Assembly: GCA_945861765.1 (NCBI GenBank)
Contig: CAMAWP010000014.1
Location: forward strand, 1 to 50,806
Direction of reading: 5' to 3'
Length of the DNA: 50,806 bases
Source of the DNA: Akkermansia muciniphila
GTDB taxonomy: Bacteria > Verrucomicrobiota > Verrucomicrobiia > Limisphaerales > SIBE01
Shown here in pieces: positions 28,001-40,374 of the stretch. A program made the position numbers and the translations under genes. Under the pieces are notes generated by a model. It saw nothing but the letters and a program-made list of their open reading frames with translations, ran no database searches and had not been told where the DNA came from. How positions within the stretch are numbered: position 1 is the first letter of the stretch; each line of letters begins with the position of its first letter.

Positions 28001-29209
28001 CTTCTTTGCCGATCGCACCGTGTGGACATAACCCAATTCCTTAAGCCGCCGAATGATGAACGGTTCGAAAAGGACCAACGCCATTTTCTTGGGCAAGCCG
28101 CATTGGTGGAGCTTCAATTCTGGCCCGATGACAATAACCGAACGTCCCGAATAATCGACGCGTTTGCCCAGCAAGTTTTGACGGAACCGTCCGCTCTTGC
28201 CCTTGAGCATATCGCTAAGAGATTTCAGCGGTCGATTGCCAGCGCCTGTCACCGCGCGACCGTGCCGACCATTGTCAAACAAAGCGTCCACCGCTTCTTG
28301 AAGCATCCGCTTTTCATTGCGAATAATGACTTCTGGCGTCTTGAGCTGAAGGAGGTTCTTCAAACGGTTATTGCGGTTGATAACCCGCCGATACAAGTCG
28401 TTCAAATCAGATGTGGCGAACCGACCGCCTTCCAATGGCACCAACGGGCGCAAGTCAGGAGGGATCACTGGCAAGACAATCAAAATCATCCACTCAGGTC
28501 GGCTCTTGGAGCTCTGGAAACCTTGATAGAGTTTGATTCGCTTCGCGATTTTCTTCCGGATCTGCTTGCTCTTCGTCTCAGTCATCGCGATTTGCAACTG
28601 ATCGATTTGCTTTTGCAAATCGACATTCCCCAACGCCTCGCGAACCGCTTCCGCTCCCATCTTCGCCAAGAAAGCATCCGCGCCGTAGGTTTCTTTGGCT
28701 TCTCGGAATTCCAATTCACTGAGCAATTGGTGCTGTTTTAGCGGAGTCGATCTTGGATCAATAACCAGGTAATCTTCGTAATAGATAACTCGCTCCAAAT
28801 TGCGGGCCGTCATGTCAAGCATCAGGCCGAGGCGTGAGGGCATGCATTTGAAGAACCAGATGTGCGAGACGGGTACTGCGAGTTCTATGTGTCCCATCCG
28901 TTCGCGCCGCACGCGGGAAAGAGTTACTTCGACACCGCAGCGGTCGCAGACAACCCCACGATGCTTGATGCGCTTGTATTTCCCGCAGGAACATTCCCAG
29001 TCTTTTACCGGACCGAAAATGCGTTCGCAAAACAAGCCACCCTTCTCGGGCTTAAACGTTCGGTAGTTAATGGTCTCAGGGTTCTTGACTTCTCCCTTGG
29101 ACCAAGAACGGACCGATTCGGGAGAGGCCACCGTGATAGCCACATAGTCAACTCGGTTGACCTTATCCAGACCAAGTAATTCACGAGCGGTTTCTTTTGT
29201 GCTAATCAT
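25079..29209 (-). CDS. rpoC: DNA-directed RNA polymerase subunit beta-prime
   Basis: 1376 residues. The N-terminal zinc site uses C73, C75, C88 and C91 ([19 protein letters not shown]). The catalytic loop NADFDGD is at residues 462-468, with magnesium bound by its three Asp. The bridge helix and trigger loop region includes [20 protein letters not shown] and [20 protein letters not shown]. The second zinc site is in [20 protein letters not shown]. The C-terminus has the conserved TGFNRHRKV-like end followed by a short acidic tail. It starts 39 nt after rpoB and shows no large clade insertion. Confidence 0.98.
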   Translation of the reverse strand: MISTKETARELLGLDKVNRVDYVAITVASPESVRSWSKGEVKNPETINYRTFKPEKGGLFCERIFGPVKDWECSCGKYKRIKHRGVVCDRCGVEVTLSRVRRERMGHIELAVPVSHIWFFKCMPSRLGLMLDMTARNLERVIYYEDYLVIDPRSTPLKQHQLLSELEFREAKETYGADAFLAKMGAEAVREALGNVDLQKQIDQLQIAMTETKSKQIRKKIAKRIKLYQGFQSSKSRPEWMILIVLPVIPPDLRPLVPLEGGRFATSDLNDLYRRVINRNNRLKNLLQLKTPEVIIRNEKRMLQEAVDALFDNGRHGRAVTGAGNRPLKSLSDMLKGKSGRFRQNLLGKRVDYSGRSVIVIGPELKLHQCGLPKKMALVLFEPFIIRRLKELGYVHTVRSAKKMIERQSPEVWDILEEVTKGHPVLLNRAPTLHRLSIQAFEPVLIEGEAIRIHPLVCTAYNADFDGDQMAVHVPLSVEAQLEARLLMMAPNNIFSPSSGKPIMTPTQDITLGCYYLTANPRTVGVPHESRLKLFGSKREVIFAHDDGAVRTHEKIRMANPDYGRKTVYGDSDKRTIETTVGRVMFSEIWPLELGFPNKVIGKPQIGELIWNCYKICGHEKTVVTLDKLKELGFYEATRAGISIGIDDMIIPKEKTQEIEAAQKQISDVEKQYRKGVITPGERYNKVIDIWTHCTDQIANVMLRTLENNQGKREYNPVWLMVDSGARGNRQQVRQLAGVRGLMAKPSGDIIEKPILSNFREGLTVLEYFISTHGARKGLADTALKTADSGYMTRKLVDVAQDVIIREDDCGTTNGIWVQAIYEGEDEVVKLSERLVGRFSCDDIVDPTAPTKKIVKANEEIDEVKAKSIDKSGIEKVKIRSVLTCESKQGICIGCYGRNLATGNLVKLGEAVGIIAAQSIGEPGTQLTMRTFHIGGTASQVFKQPQIKAKFDGLVRYNDLRLVELEDGNNIVLNKNGSISILAEDGRELEVHNVVIGSVISVPKGGTVKRGDTFVEWDPYNVPILSERAGRIQFHDIIEGVTMKQEVDETTGSEAKVIIEHKEDLHPQIIIVDDKGEPTANYPIPSGAHIVVNEGDKIVAGSLMAKTPRKTSKTKDITGGLPRVAELFEARRPKDAAEISKIDGIVDFGPSVRGKRTILIKDTQTGLEEEHLIPIGKHVIVFKGDFVRKGQQLTEGPVVPHEILDVCGPQELQEHLVNEVQEVYRLQGVTINDKHIEIIVRQMLRKVRITEPGDGTFLWGEQIDKLVFENENQRVEKMGGKPAEAQPVLLGITKASLETESFLSAASFQDTTRVLTEAATMGKVDYLRGFKENVIMGHIIPAGTGFNRHRKVQLKPLVEELPVEESNALVDEPMVS

Positions 29210-29248
29210 ATTTTGAGCAAGTTGGAGACAAATCTTTCAGGAAGCGGT

Positions 29249-33067
<3,819 letters not shown>

Positions 33068-33232
33068 GTTCACCTCTAATGAATTGCTGGCCTTAAGCCA
33101 GACGGTTTTAGGAATAACGACACAAAACCGGCTTCCTTGGGGCTTCCCAAGAATTACCGGCAAATATTTTTAAATTACCTGTGGATGAACGATTTGAGTT
33201 CTAGAGTCTATTTTCTGCTCTTCCACTGCGGC

Positions 33233-33262
33233 AAAAAGGGCGACGGAATAAGTCCGTCGCCC
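33233..33262 (-). terminator. Intrinsic terminator/attenuator between rplL and rpoB
   Basis: On the minus strand GGGCGACGGA pairs perfectly with TCCGTCGCCC (10 bp) across a 5-nt loop and is followed by TTTTT. It begins 15 nt after the rplL stop. Partial termination here would lower rpoBC relative to the more abundant ribosomal proteins, the same job as the rplL-rpoB attenuator of E. coli. Confidence 0.88.
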
Positions 33263-33276
33263 ACGATAAACGATTA

Positions 33277-33663
33277 TTACTTAACTTCAACTTTCGCGCC
33301 CGCTTCTTCCAACTTCTTTTTTGCGGCATCACTATCTGCTTTGTTGGCCCCCTCGAGCACTGGTTTCGGGGCTTCTTCGACCAATTTCTTGGCTTCAGCC
33401 AAACCCAACCCAGCTTTAATCTCGCGGACTGCTTTAATCACAGAGATTTTCTTTTCGGCCGGTGCCGAGATCAAAATCACATCGAAAGCTGTTTTCGCCT
33501 CCGCAACCGGCGCTGCCGCAGCACCTGCACCACCGGCGGCTGCAGCTGCTACGGGAGCAGCGGCTGTTACGCCCCATGTGGTTTCGAGTTGCTTAACTAA
33601 GTCAGCAGTCTCTAGGACTGTTAATTTGCTTAACTGTTCAATTATTCCTGTAATATCTGCCAT
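33277..33663 (-). CDS. rplL: 50S ribosomal protein L7/L12
   Basis: 128 residues from ATG at 33663 ([20 protein letters not shown]), with AAAGGG just upstream; a longer frame to 33687 is not supported. An Ala/Gly-rich hinge separates the N-terminal dimer domain from the C-terminal factor-binding domain ([40 protein letters not shown]). Multiple copies form the stalk that recruits EF-Tu and EF-G. An unusually long 191-nt spacer separates it from rplJ. Confidence 0.98.
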   Translation of the reverse strand: MADITGIIEQLSKLTVLETADLVKQLETTWGVTAAAPVAAAAAGGAGAAAAPVAEAKTAFDVILISAPAEKKISVIKAVREIKAGLGLAEAKKLVEEAPKPVLEGANKADSDAAKKKLEEAGAKVEVK

Positions 33664-33854
33664 ATTCCCTTTCAGTCTCGTCGTCATCCCAAGCTAGGGA
33701 AGGTTTAAGCGCGCAGCCAGCGAGCCGACGATTTACTTTGTTACGTTGTGTTTTCGGCGCCTATTCTCTTACGACGCCAAAAGTCTGAGATTCCCATCCC
33801 AATTCCAGCCACAAACTTCGGTGGCGTTTGGTCGAGAATCAGTCTGCTTTCGCT
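33664..33854 (-). promoter_or_regulatory. Structured 191-nt spacer between rplJ and rplL
   Basis: No ORF is present. On the minus strand GATTCTC (33840-33834) can pair with GGGAATC (33795-33789), enclosing CCAA/TTGG and GCCAC/GTGGC stems with internal loops and an 8-nt apical loop. A second stem pairs TTTTGGCG (33782-33775) with CGCC-AAAA (33759-33751, one bulge). The Shine-Dalgarno AAAGGG of rplL follows. The structure could be a processing site, an attenuator or a ribosomal-protein-binding leader; stability was judged by eye only. Confidence 0.4.
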
Positions 33855-34373
33855 TCAGGATTCCTGCCCCTTGTCGATCTTCGCCTGCAGCACTCTAACC
33901 AACTGGGTTGCTGGAGTACCGAGCAAGCGCACTAATTGAGTCGCTGGTGCCTGGAGAACCCCGAGCAAAGTGCCCCGGAGAACCTCAAGGGGCGGCAGAT
34001 CTGCAAGCGCAACAATATCTGCCGTCTCCAAGCGCCGATTGTTCAAAAATCCGAATTGGGCCTTCGGCTTGTCAAATTCCGCTTGGAATGTTTTGACTAC
34101 CTTCGCTGCCACCGAGATGTCGCGCTGCCCAGTAATGACAGCCAATTGCCCAGCCAAAACTCCGCCCAAATCCGCAACACCGGACTCTTTAGCAGCAATT
34201 CGGAAAATGGAATTCTTGACGACATGTATTTCACCGCCGGCCTTCTTGAGACGCTTACGCAACTCGCTAAAATGGCCGACCGTTAAACCTTTGTAATCAA
34301 CCACGATGAAAAAAGGCGAGGCGTTCAGCCTGGTAACATATTCATTGCCAATTAATTGTTTTTCAGCTCGCAT
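33855..34373 (-). CDS. rplJ: 50S ribosomal protein L10
   Basis: 172 residues. The start MRAEKQLIGNEYVTRLNASP, then FFIVVDYKGLTVGHFSELRK, LKKAGGEIHVVKNSIFRIAA and LLGVLQAPATQLVRLLGTPA identify L10, which anchors the L7/L12 stalk. The C-terminal helix that binds L12 dimers repeats TQLVR.L. Only 25 nt separate it from rplA, too short for a classical L10 leader upstream; the long structured spacer is downstream instead. Confidence 0.97.
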   Translation of the reverse strand: MRAEKQLIGNEYVTRLNASPFFIVVDYKGLTVGHFSELRKRLKKAGGEIHVVKNSIFRIAAKESGVADLGGVLAGQLAVITGQRDISVAAKVVKTFQAEFDKPKAQFGFLNNRRLETADIVALADLPPLEVLRGTLLGVLQAPATQLVRLLGTPATQLVRVLQAKIDKGQES

Positions 34374-34398
34374 GAGTTTTCCTCAGAAAAGTTTAGAT

Positions 34399-35097
34399 TT
34401 AAGCCGCAGCCCCAAATTCTCGGATGTCCAACCTCACCGGTGGACTCATAGTCGCCGACAGCGTGCAGCTCTTAATGTAGATTCCTTTGACGCTCGAAGG
34501 GCGAGCCTTCGAAACAGCTTCGATGACCGACCGAGCATTGTCTGCAATTTGATCAGCCGTAAATGAGATCTTGCCCACAGGAACATGAACATTACCAGCT
34601 TTGTCAACTTTGAATTCGACTCGTCCGGCTTTGACCTCTCTCACGGCTTTAGCTGTGTCTTCAGTTACTGTGCCTGTTTTTGGATTTGGCATTAAACCAC
34701 GTGGACCCAATATTTTGCCGAGTTTTCGCACTTCGGCCATAGCCTCAGGAGTGGCCACGGCGACATCAAAATCAGACCAGCCTTCTGTGCATTTTTTGAT
34801 CAAGTCCTCAAAGCCTACATGCTCAGCTCCCGCAGATCGCGCCGCGTCCGCCGCGACTCCGCTTTTGGCGAATACGAGCACTCGGACGACCTTCCCGCTC
34901 CCATGAGGCAAGGGAACTGTGCCTCGCACCATTTGGTCAGATTGCTTAGGATCGACGCCTAAGCGGAAAGCCAAGTCAATCGTTTCGTTGAATTTAGCCT
35001 TTGGAAATTTCCTCAGTGTTTCGACGGCCGCTTTCAGTGGATACGCCTTGGTGGCGTCAATCATTTCGAGTGCTTTTTTGTAACGTTTACTTGGCAT
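34399..35097 (-). CDS. rplA: 50S ribosomal protein L1
   Basis: 232 residues. MPSKRYKKALEMIDATKAYP, FNETIDLAFRLGVDPKQSDQ, LPHGSGKVVRVLVFAKSGVA, RGLMPNPKTGTVTEDTAKAV and GKISFTADQIADN are standard. L1 moves the E-site tRNA out. It lies 47 nt after rplK; in E. coli L1 represses its own operon at an rRNA mimic, none was recognised here. Confidence 0.98.
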   Translation of the reverse strand: MPSKRYKKALEMIDATKAYPLKAAVETLRKFPKAKFNETIDLAFRLGVDPKQSDQMVRGTVPLPHGSGKVVRVLVFAKSGVAADAARSAGAEHVGFEDLIKKCTEGWSDFDVAVATPEAMAEVRKLGKILGPRGLMPNPKTGTVTEDTAKAVREVKAGRVEFKVDKAGNVHVPVGKISFTADQIADNARSVIEAVSKARPSSVKGIYIKSCTLSATMSPPVRLDIREFGAAA

Positions 35098-35144
35098 TTG
35101 TCTAAGTGCGGTAATGACGAGTGTAAACTCTCCCGCTTTTGAGA

Positions 35145-35570
35145 TTAATCTTGAACTTCGATACCCATGCTCCGAGCCGTTCCGGCAACCACCCGAAAAG
35201 CCGCTTCCTCACTGGACGCATTTAAGTCTTTCTGTTTCAGCTTCACGATATCCATCACTTGCTTGCGAGTGACCTTACCGACCTTTTCCTTATTCGGAGT
35301 TTTAGATCCCGCAGCTATTCCAGCGGCCTTCTTCAACAACGCTGATGCCGGTGGCGACTTTGTGATGAATGTAAACGACTTGTCTTGGTAAACTGTAATT
35401 ACCACAGGAATAATCATCCCCGCCTGATCTTTTGTGGTAGCGTTGAATTCTTTGCAAAACGCCATAATGTTGACGCCTTGCTGCCCCAACGCGGGTCCCA
35501 CAGGGGGAGCTGGGTTTGCCTGCCCAGCGGGAATCTGCAACTTAATCTGTCCAACAATCTTTTTCGCCAT
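35145..35570 (-). CDS. rplK: 50S ribosomal protein L11
   Basis: 141 residues. [40 protein letters not shown] and [20 protein letters not shown] are conserved; the two prolines of the thiostrepton-binding N-domain are present. L11 with its rRNA forms the GTPase-associated centre. 8 nt after nusG. Confidence 0.98.
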   Translation of the reverse strand: MAKKIVGQIKLQIPAGQANPAPPVGPALGQQGVNIMAFCKEFNATTKDQAGMIIPVVITVYQDKSFTFITKSPPASALLKKAAGIAAGSKTPNKEKVGKVTRKQVMDIVKLKQKDLNASSEEAAFRVVAGTARSMGIEVQD

Positions 35571-35578
35571 AAAAATCC

Positions 35579-36127
35579 CTAAGCCTTCTCTACTTGCCAG
35601 TATTCCAACTCTACAGGTGTATTGCGCCCGAAGATATTTACCGTAACCTTGAGCTTGCCTCGATCAGGCTCGATTTCCTCGATAACACCACTGAAATTCA
35701 AAAACGGACCGTCATTGATTTTGACCGTTTCGCCCACTTCAAAAGTAACTTTAGGCTTCTCGCGATCTTCAGAATCGGACATTTGAGCCTTGATCGCTTC
35801 TATCTCATCACGTGGCGTCGGCGAAGGTCGATCCCCCCCCACAAAGCCTATAATCCCTTGAGTGTCTCGAATAAAATACCACGGCTTTTCAATTACTCTC
35901 TTGCCATCATCCAAGAGGACCATATCCACGAATACATAACCCGGGTAAAGCTTTCGTGAAGTCACCGTCTTCTTCCCACTACGCACCTCAGCCACTTTTT
36001 CCATCGGAACGAGCACTTCTAAAATATATTCACCCATCTCCTCGATCTTCAACCTCTTCTCTATGCTCTCTTTGACCTTCTGCTCCTGACCAGAAAGAGT
36101 ATGGATGACGAACCATTGGCTTTGCAT
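35579..36127 (-). CDS. nusG: Transcription termination/antitermination protein NusG
   Basis: 182 residues from ATG at 36127 ([20 protein letters not shown]); a TTG at 36145 directly after the secE stop is an alternative. The NGN domain shows [20 protein letters not shown] and [20 protein letters not shown], then [20 protein letters not shown]. The C-terminal KOW domain is [20 protein letters not shown]. It binds RNA polymerase and links it to ribosome or Rho. Co-encoded with secE, the classical pair. Confidence 0.98.
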   Translation of the reverse strand: MQSQWFVIHTLSGQEQKVKESIEKRLKIEEMGEYILEVLVPMEKVAEVRSGKKTVTSRKLYPGYVFVDMVLLDDGKRVIEKPWYFIRDTQGIIGFVGGDRPSPTPRDEIEAIKAQMSDSEDREKPKVTFEVGETVKINDGPFLNFSGVIEEIEPDRGKLKVTVNIFGRNTPVELEYWQVEKA

Positions 36128-36145
36128 ATCGCTATTCAGGATCAA

Positions 36146-36406
36146 TTAGGTGATAAACCGAAGTAACTGAGATATGACAAAGTCAACGCATACCGTGAAG
36201 CCACCCATGAGCGCAATTGTCACCATGACAACAATCGTCGAACCTTTCAATTCGTCAAAGGTTGGCCAAGTGCACTTTCTTAACTCTTCGCGTGTTTCCA
36301 TCAAGTAATTGGAAAAACGCAAAAGGTAACCTTTGCGCCAGAGGGCCACAAAGACCACTCCGATCACCGCTGCCCAGATGAATAGTTTTAAAAGCTCTTT
36401 ATTCAC
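36146..36406 (-). CDS. secE: Protein translocase subunit SecE
   Basis: 86 residues. One transmembrane helix near residues 7-23 (LFIWAAVIGVVFVALW) and the conserved second helix after EELRKCTWPTFDELKGSTIV (the invariant K.(T/V)xWPT motif, residues 44-50). Small SecE proteins with one conserved helix stabilise SecY. It sits 8 nt after tRNA-Ser and 18 nt before nusG. Confidence 0.95.
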   Translation of the reverse strand: MNKELLKLFIWAAVIGVVFVALWRKGYLLRFSNYLMETREELRKCTWPTFDELKGSTIVVMVTIALMGGFTVCVDFVISQLLRFIT

Positions 36407-36414
36407 AATTAATT

Positions 36415-36503
36415 TGGCGGAGGGGGAGGGATTCGAACCCCCGAAGGTGTTTAGCCTTAACGGTTTTCAAGACCGTCGCGATAGACCACTCTGCCACCCC
36501 TCC
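36415..36503 (-). tRNA. tRNA-Ser (UGA anticodon)
   Basis: The 89-nt minus-strand cloverleaf has acceptor GGAGGGG/CCCCTCC, anticodon stem ACGGT/ACCGT with loop CTTGAAA (anticodon TGA), a long class II variable arm and the T-arm GGGGG-TTCGAAT-CCCTC. CCA is encoded. It lies between tRNA-Trp and secE, an addition to the usual tuf-tRNA-Trp-secE arrangement, and it is probably released by processing from the same transcript. Confidence 0.96.
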
Positions 36504-36518
36504 GGCTTAGTGATTAGT

Positions 36519-36594
36519 TGGCAGGGCGGGAGGGACTCGAACCCCCAACCAACGGTTTTGGAGACCGCTACTCTACCAATTGAGCTACCGCCCT
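36519..36594 (-). tRNA. tRNA-Trp (CCA anticodon)
   Basis: 76 nt including encoded CCA. Acceptor AGGGCGG/CCGCCCT, D-arm TAGCTCAATTGGTAGA, anticodon loop CTCCAAA (anticodon CCA) in stem GCGGT/ACCGT, T-arm GGGGGTTCGAGTCCCTC. It lies 29 nt after tuf, the widespread tuf-tRNA-Trp-secE context. Confidence 0.97.
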
Positions 36595-36623
36595 ATAAGT
36601 TGCCGCATAGTTGGTCCGCAATC

Positions 36624-37814
36624 TTACTCGACGATGTCGCTGATACGCCCGGCTCCAATCGTTCGCCCACCTTCTCGAATTGCGAAACGCTGACCCTTTT
36701 CCATCGCGATGGGCGCTTGGAGTTTGATATCCGCAGCAACGTTGTCACCCGGCATGACCATTTCCACGCCTTCCGGCAATGCGACAGTGCCCGTTACGTC
36801 GCTTGTACGAAAATAAAACTGTGGACGGTAATTTGTAAAGAATGGTGTGTGTCGGCCACCCTCTTCTTTCGACAAGACGTAAATTTCTGCCTTGAAGTGA
36901 GTGTGAGGTTTAATCGTTCCAGGCTTCGCCAAGACCATGCCCCGTTCCACCTCTTCCTTCTTTGTGCCTCGGAGCAGAACGCCGACATTGTCGCCCGCAC
37001 TCGCCTTATCCAAAAGCTTTCGGAACATCTCGATGTCAGTTGCCACGGTCTTTCGTGTTTCCCCTAAGCCGACGATTTCCACATCCGACATCTTATTGAG
37101 TTCACCGCGTTCGACGCGCCCTGTGACCACCGTTCCGCGACCTTCAATATTGAAAACGTCTTCGATGCACATAAGGAATGGCTTATCGATCTCGCGGGGC
37201 GGCAGCGGAATGGCAGAGTCAATGGCGTTCATCAAGTCCTGAATCGACTTTTCGCCCTCTGGCTTGCCTTCTAAAGCCGCGCTCGAACTGCCGCGAACAA
37301 CCGGTGTGGTATCACCTGGAAACTGGTACTTATTCAATAGATCGCGAATTTCCATCTCCACCAACTCAAGCAGTTCTGGATCATCTACGAGATCGATCTT
37401 GTTCAGATACACAACCACGGCTGGAACCCCGACTTGGCGTGCTAAGAGGATGTGCTCCCGGGTCTGAGGCATCGGACCGTCGGCCGCGCTCACAACCAAA
37501 ATCGCCCCATCCATTTGTGCGGCGCCTGTGATCATGTTCTTCACGTAATCGGCGTGGCCAGGACAATCGACGTGAGCGTAATGACGCGCATCGCTCTCGT
37601 ATTCGACGTGCGACACCGCGATGGTCACCGTTTTGGTGGCATCTCGCACCGTACCACCCTTCGTGATATCTGCGTAGGAGATGGCCTTTGCCAATCCTTT
37701 GCGAGATTGAACCGCCACAATGGCAGCGGTGAGAGTCGATTTTCCGTGGTCAACGTGACCAATTGTCCCCACGTTAACGTGAGGCTTTGTTCTTTGAAAC
37801 GCTTCTTTTGCCAT
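36624..37814 (-). CDS. tuf: Elongation factor Tu with atypical switch I
   Basis: 396 residues, normal length. G1 is [16 protein letters not shown] (residues 17-31; Ser in place of the usual Thr), G3 is [14 protein letters not shown] (81-94), G4 is LNKIDLVDD (137-145). Domains II and III are canonical ([34 protein letters not shown]). Switch I is odd: the almost universal PEEKARGITI is replaced by [20 protein letters not shown] (51-70). The magnesium-sensing Thr is kept as T64. The neighbouring EF-G has a normal RGITI. It lies between tRNA-Thr and tRNA-Trp behind a strong promoter and is the only tuf in this window. Confidence 0.97.
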   Translation of the reverse strand: MAKEAFQRTKPHVNVGTIGHVDHGKSTLTAAIVAVQSRKGLAKAISYADITKGGTVRDATKTVTIAVSHVEYESDARHYAHVDCPGHADYVKNMITGAAQMDGAILVVSAADGPMPQTREHILLARQVGVPAVVVYLNKIDLVDDPELLELVEMEIRDLLNKYQFPGDTTPVVRGSSSAALEGKPEGEKSIQDLMNAIDSAIPLPPREIDKPFLMCIEDVFNIEGRGTVVTGRVERGELNKMSDVEIVGLGETRKTVATDIEMFRKLLDKASAGDNVGVLLRGTKKEEVERGMVLAKPGTIKPHTHFKAEIYVLSKEEGGRHTPFFTNYRPQFYFRTSDVTGTVALPEGVEMVMPGDNVAADIKLQAPIAMEKGQRFAIREGGRTIGAGRISDIVE

Positions 37815-37863
37815 GCGATTTCCTACTGTTAAATTTTTGCTTCTGTTAAATTACACCGAAAAT

Positions 37864-37939
<76 letters not shown>

Positions 37940-38076
37940 GCTACTCTAAACACACCCAAAATCTCGATCCTGATACAAAAAACGACAAAAAGCCCATAAA
38001 CCCCAACTCCTTCACAGGAATAGCTTCTGGGATTAATGGATTTTTTAATGTTTCACAAACCAACTAACTTCGTGCG

Positions 38077-38104
38077 AATATAAAAGCAGGACCAAATGTG
38101 TCAA
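38077..38104 (-). promoter_or_regulatory. Strong sigma-70-type promoter for tRNA-Thr, tuf and downstream genes
   Basis: On the minus strand a perfect -35 TTGACA (38104-38099) and a -10 TATATT (38082-38077) are 16 nt apart, about 138 nt before tRNA-Thr in an otherwise gene-free 203-nt interval. This is the best promoter match in the window and the most likely main start for the supercluster. Confidence 0.8.
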
Positions 38105-38142
38105 TGGTTTTTCTCCAGTTTCTTGAATAGCATTAGAAATCC

Positions 38143-39105
38143 CTACGATCGACGCCATTGGACTCTCGGAGGTTCGGGCAAACCTTGAGCCCGCAGGGCA
38201 GTCCGAAAGTGCATCTTAGCGACTTTAGGCAGGTTTTCCACCCCATGGCATCGGATAAATTCCTTAGCCGCAGCGTCCACCAACGCTGATGCACCTTTCG
38301 GAAGGTTCATCCCAAATTGCTGACCCAGATTAGCAAGTCGAGTCACAAACTCGTGTCGAGCCAAAATCGAAGCCGCCGCCACTGCCAAGTCTGCTTCCGC
38401 TTTGTGCCTTTGCACCAACTCGATTTCCTGTCCCAAACTCATCATCGCTTTAGCGACCGTGTTCTTGTCAGCCGCAAACTGATCACTGATAGCACGCACG
38501 GGAGGTGGGTTCATCCTGTGCTTTTGCAGCATCAGGTTCTCGACTACTCGGGCATGCCCCCACGCAAGAAGGGAGTTGACGCTGCGCATCTTCAGGTACA
38601 GCCGGTTGTAAGCATCATTCCCAATAGGCACGACGGTCGTTACGCATCCAGGTGTTTCTCGAATCAACTTTGCCAACTCGGCGATTTTCTTATCGCTAGA
38701 AATATTCTTCGAATCGCGAATCCCCGCATCAACCCAACCTCTCACCACAGCCTCGTTAACGTAAGCCCCCGCAACGCAGAGTGGCCCAAAAAAATCACCT
38801 TTACCGCTTTCATCAACTCCCAAGCGCGGAACGAGCATTTCCGGATTTAAAATAGCTTCATAACCAATTCGCGCTTCCCCCAAAATCCGAGGCTCGAGGA
38901 CAAACTCGACAAATTCCTGAGTTCCCTTCCCCTGTATGACCAGTTTGCCGCTCTCGTAAAGCACAATGCTGACCTTGTCTTTAGACGCCCCAAACCGCGC
39001 ATAGGGGACATCTCGAAACTCGTATTCGCTCCCTCGCAGGTGGGCAGCCAGGACTTTCTCCTGCACGTCGGTTAGGGTGCAGGTATAGGATGTCAGATGC
39101 TTCAC
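38143..39105 (-). CDS. rnhC: Ribonuclease HIII
   Basis: 320 residues if GTG at 39105 is the start (MKHLTSYTCTLTDVQEKVLA), which fits the usual start and length of the family. An in-frame ATG at 39225 would add 40 residues that do not resemble it, and neither has a clear Shine-Dalgarno. An N-terminal TBP-like domain (to about residue 90) precedes the catalytic core. The active site reads LGVDESGKGDFFGPLCVAGA (D98, E99), with further acidic residues in RAISDQFAADK and HKAEADLAVAAASILARHEF. It cleaves RNA in RNA-DNA hybrids. It is transcribed away from the small basic protein gene. Confidence 0.92.
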   Translation of the reverse strand: MKHLTSYTCTLTDVQEKVLAAHLRGSEYEFRDVPYARFGASKDKVSIVLYESGKLVIQGKGTQEFVEFVLEPRILGEARIGYEAILNPEMLVPRLGVDESGKGDFFGPLCVAGAYVNEAVVRGWVDAGIRDSKNISSDKKIAELAKLIRETPGCVTTVVPIGNDAYNRLYLKMRSVNSLLAWGHARVVENLMLQKHRMNPPPVRAISDQFAADKNTVAKAMMSLGQEIELVQRHKAEADLAVAAASILARHEFVTRLANLGQQFGMNLPKGASALVDAAAKEFIRCHGVENLPKVAKMHFRTALRAQGLPEPPRVQWRRS

Positions 39106-39350
39106 AGCTTTTCGAACTACCGTAAACTTTGCCTTCCAGATTGTCGATTCGTTCTTCAAATTCGCATTTCCTGGCTCGGGTGTACCTGCGCAACAACTCA
39201 AGAATCCCCGTCGATATGTCTTCATTCAGAATCCAGGGGTTCGAGAACTTTGTCTTCGAGTTCACCAATTAACCATTGGCATGCGGCGGGGGGTGTGCTA
39301 CAGCTTTCACCCGCTTCAAAAAGAAGCAGGTTAAGAAAATTAAAGAATTT

Positions 39351-39506
39351 ATGTCACAGCATCCGAGTCTTCGCGGCACCAGCGCTCTGGGCGCCAAACG
39401 AAACGTCCTCAAACGATTTGAGCGTGTGGAACTTCTCAAGAAGCGCGGTCAATGGAAACCAGGCGACCGCGTGATAGGTCTTCGAAAAACCAAAGGCGAG
39501 GCTTAA
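39351..39506 (+). CDS. Small basic protein of the PVC type (TIGR04137-like)
   Basis: 51 residues from ATG at 39351 (MSQHPSLRGTSALGAKRNVL, then KRFERVELLKKRGQWKPGDR and VIGLRKTKGEA). A longer frame back to 39276 is Cys/Gly-rich and unlikely. The protein is very basic with no cysteine. From memory, this is the small basic protein conserved across Verrucomicrobia, Planctomycetes and Chlamydiae (TIGR04137); its function is not known to me, although its size and charge suggest an RNA- or ribosome-associated role. It is divergent from rnhC and upstream of a pseudouridine synthase, fitting an rRNA theme. Confidence 0.85.
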   Translation: MSQHPSLRGTSALGAKRNVLKRFERVELLKKRGQWKPGDRVIGLRKTKGEA

Positions 39507-39596
39507 TTTAGGCTTAGTTCAGGACGGAATAGCGAATCGTGAGATCAACCTGATCTTGCTCAGGTAGGCTCATGGCCGAGTCGTTCGCAGCTTTCT

Positions 39597-40319
39597 ATGT
39601 CAGTGCGTCTCCAAAAATATTTGGCCGATGCTGGCGTGGCTTCTCGCCGGGCTGGCGAAGAAATCATCGTGTCGGGTCGCGTGGCAGTAAATGGGAAAGT
39701 CGTCCGCGAACTCGGTTTGAAGGTAGATCCCTTGCATGACAGGGTCGCTGTTGATGGTGCATTGGTAAAGCCCAAGCGCAAACTTTACGTCGCCCTGAAC
39801 AAGCCTCGCGGCTACATTTGTTCCCGGAGCGACCCTCTGAAACGCCGGAGCGTAAGCGATCTTCTGCCGAAGGAATGGAGTAATCTGTTTTCGGTGGGCC
39901 GCCTTGATTTAAACAGCGAGGGATTGATTTTTTTGACCAACGATGGACAGTTCTCGCTTCGTTTGACCCATCCTCGGTATCAAATCCGCAAAAAATATTT
40001 AGTTACAGTGGAAGGGAAAGCCAGTCCGGACCAGTTGATCCCGATGACTCGTGGTGTGATGCATGACGGGGAGAAACTGAAAGCCGAGAGGGTTCGCCTG
40101 GTGCGAGGCAACAACTCTCAGAGCTTGGTGGAAGTGGACTTGAGCGAGGGAAAAAACCGAGAAGTGCGACGCCTTTTTGAGACCCAAGGCCTCACTGTGA
40201 ATCGCCTTCAGCGTGTTCAAATCGGCCCAATTAAACTCGGTGAATTACGGAGCGGGAAGTGGAGGACATTGACAGAACCCGAAATTAAATCTCTACTGCC
40301 AAGCGGTGCAGCCGAATGA
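39597..40319 (+). CDS. rluB: Pseudouridine synthase, RsuA/RluB family
   Basis: 240 residues. An N-terminal S4 RNA-binding domain (MSVRLQKYLADAGVASRRAG to VNGKVVRELGLKVDP) precedes the catalytic core with the motif NLFSVGRLDLNSEGLIFLTN, whose Asp is the catalytic residue, and QIRKKYLVTVEG and EGKNREVRRLFETQGLTVNR further on. These enzymes isomerise uridine in rRNA. The choice between RluB (23S), RsuA (16S) and RluE/F cannot be made from sequence alone. No Shine-Dalgarno is evident. Confidence 0.9.
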   Translation: MSVRLQKYLADAGVASRRAGEEIIVSGRVAVNGKVVRELGLKVDPLHDRVAVDGALVKPKRKLYVALNKPRGYICSRSDPLKRRSVSDLLPKEWSNLFSVGRLDLNSEGLIFLTNDGQFSLRLTHPRYQIRKKYLVTVEGKASPDQLIPMTRGVMHDGEKLKAERVRLVRGNNSQSLVEVDLSEGKNREVRRLFETQGLTVNRLQRVQIGPIKLGELRSGKWRTLTEPEIKSLLPSGAAE

Positions 40320-40374
40320 CCTTGAGCGCCCTGGAGATTGCAAATCATCAACGATTAAACTTTTACTCGATCTT

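Noticed and set aside
27791-28741. 316-codon plus-strand frame
   Set aside because: Wholly antisense to rpoC, no recognisable domains; a shadow of the codon bias of rpoC.
36333-37067. 244-codon plus-strand open frame containing EGFEPPKVF and GGRDSNPQP
   Set aside because: It is antisense to tRNA-Ser, tRNA-Trp and tuf. These peptide strings are the well-known spurious translations of tRNA genes.
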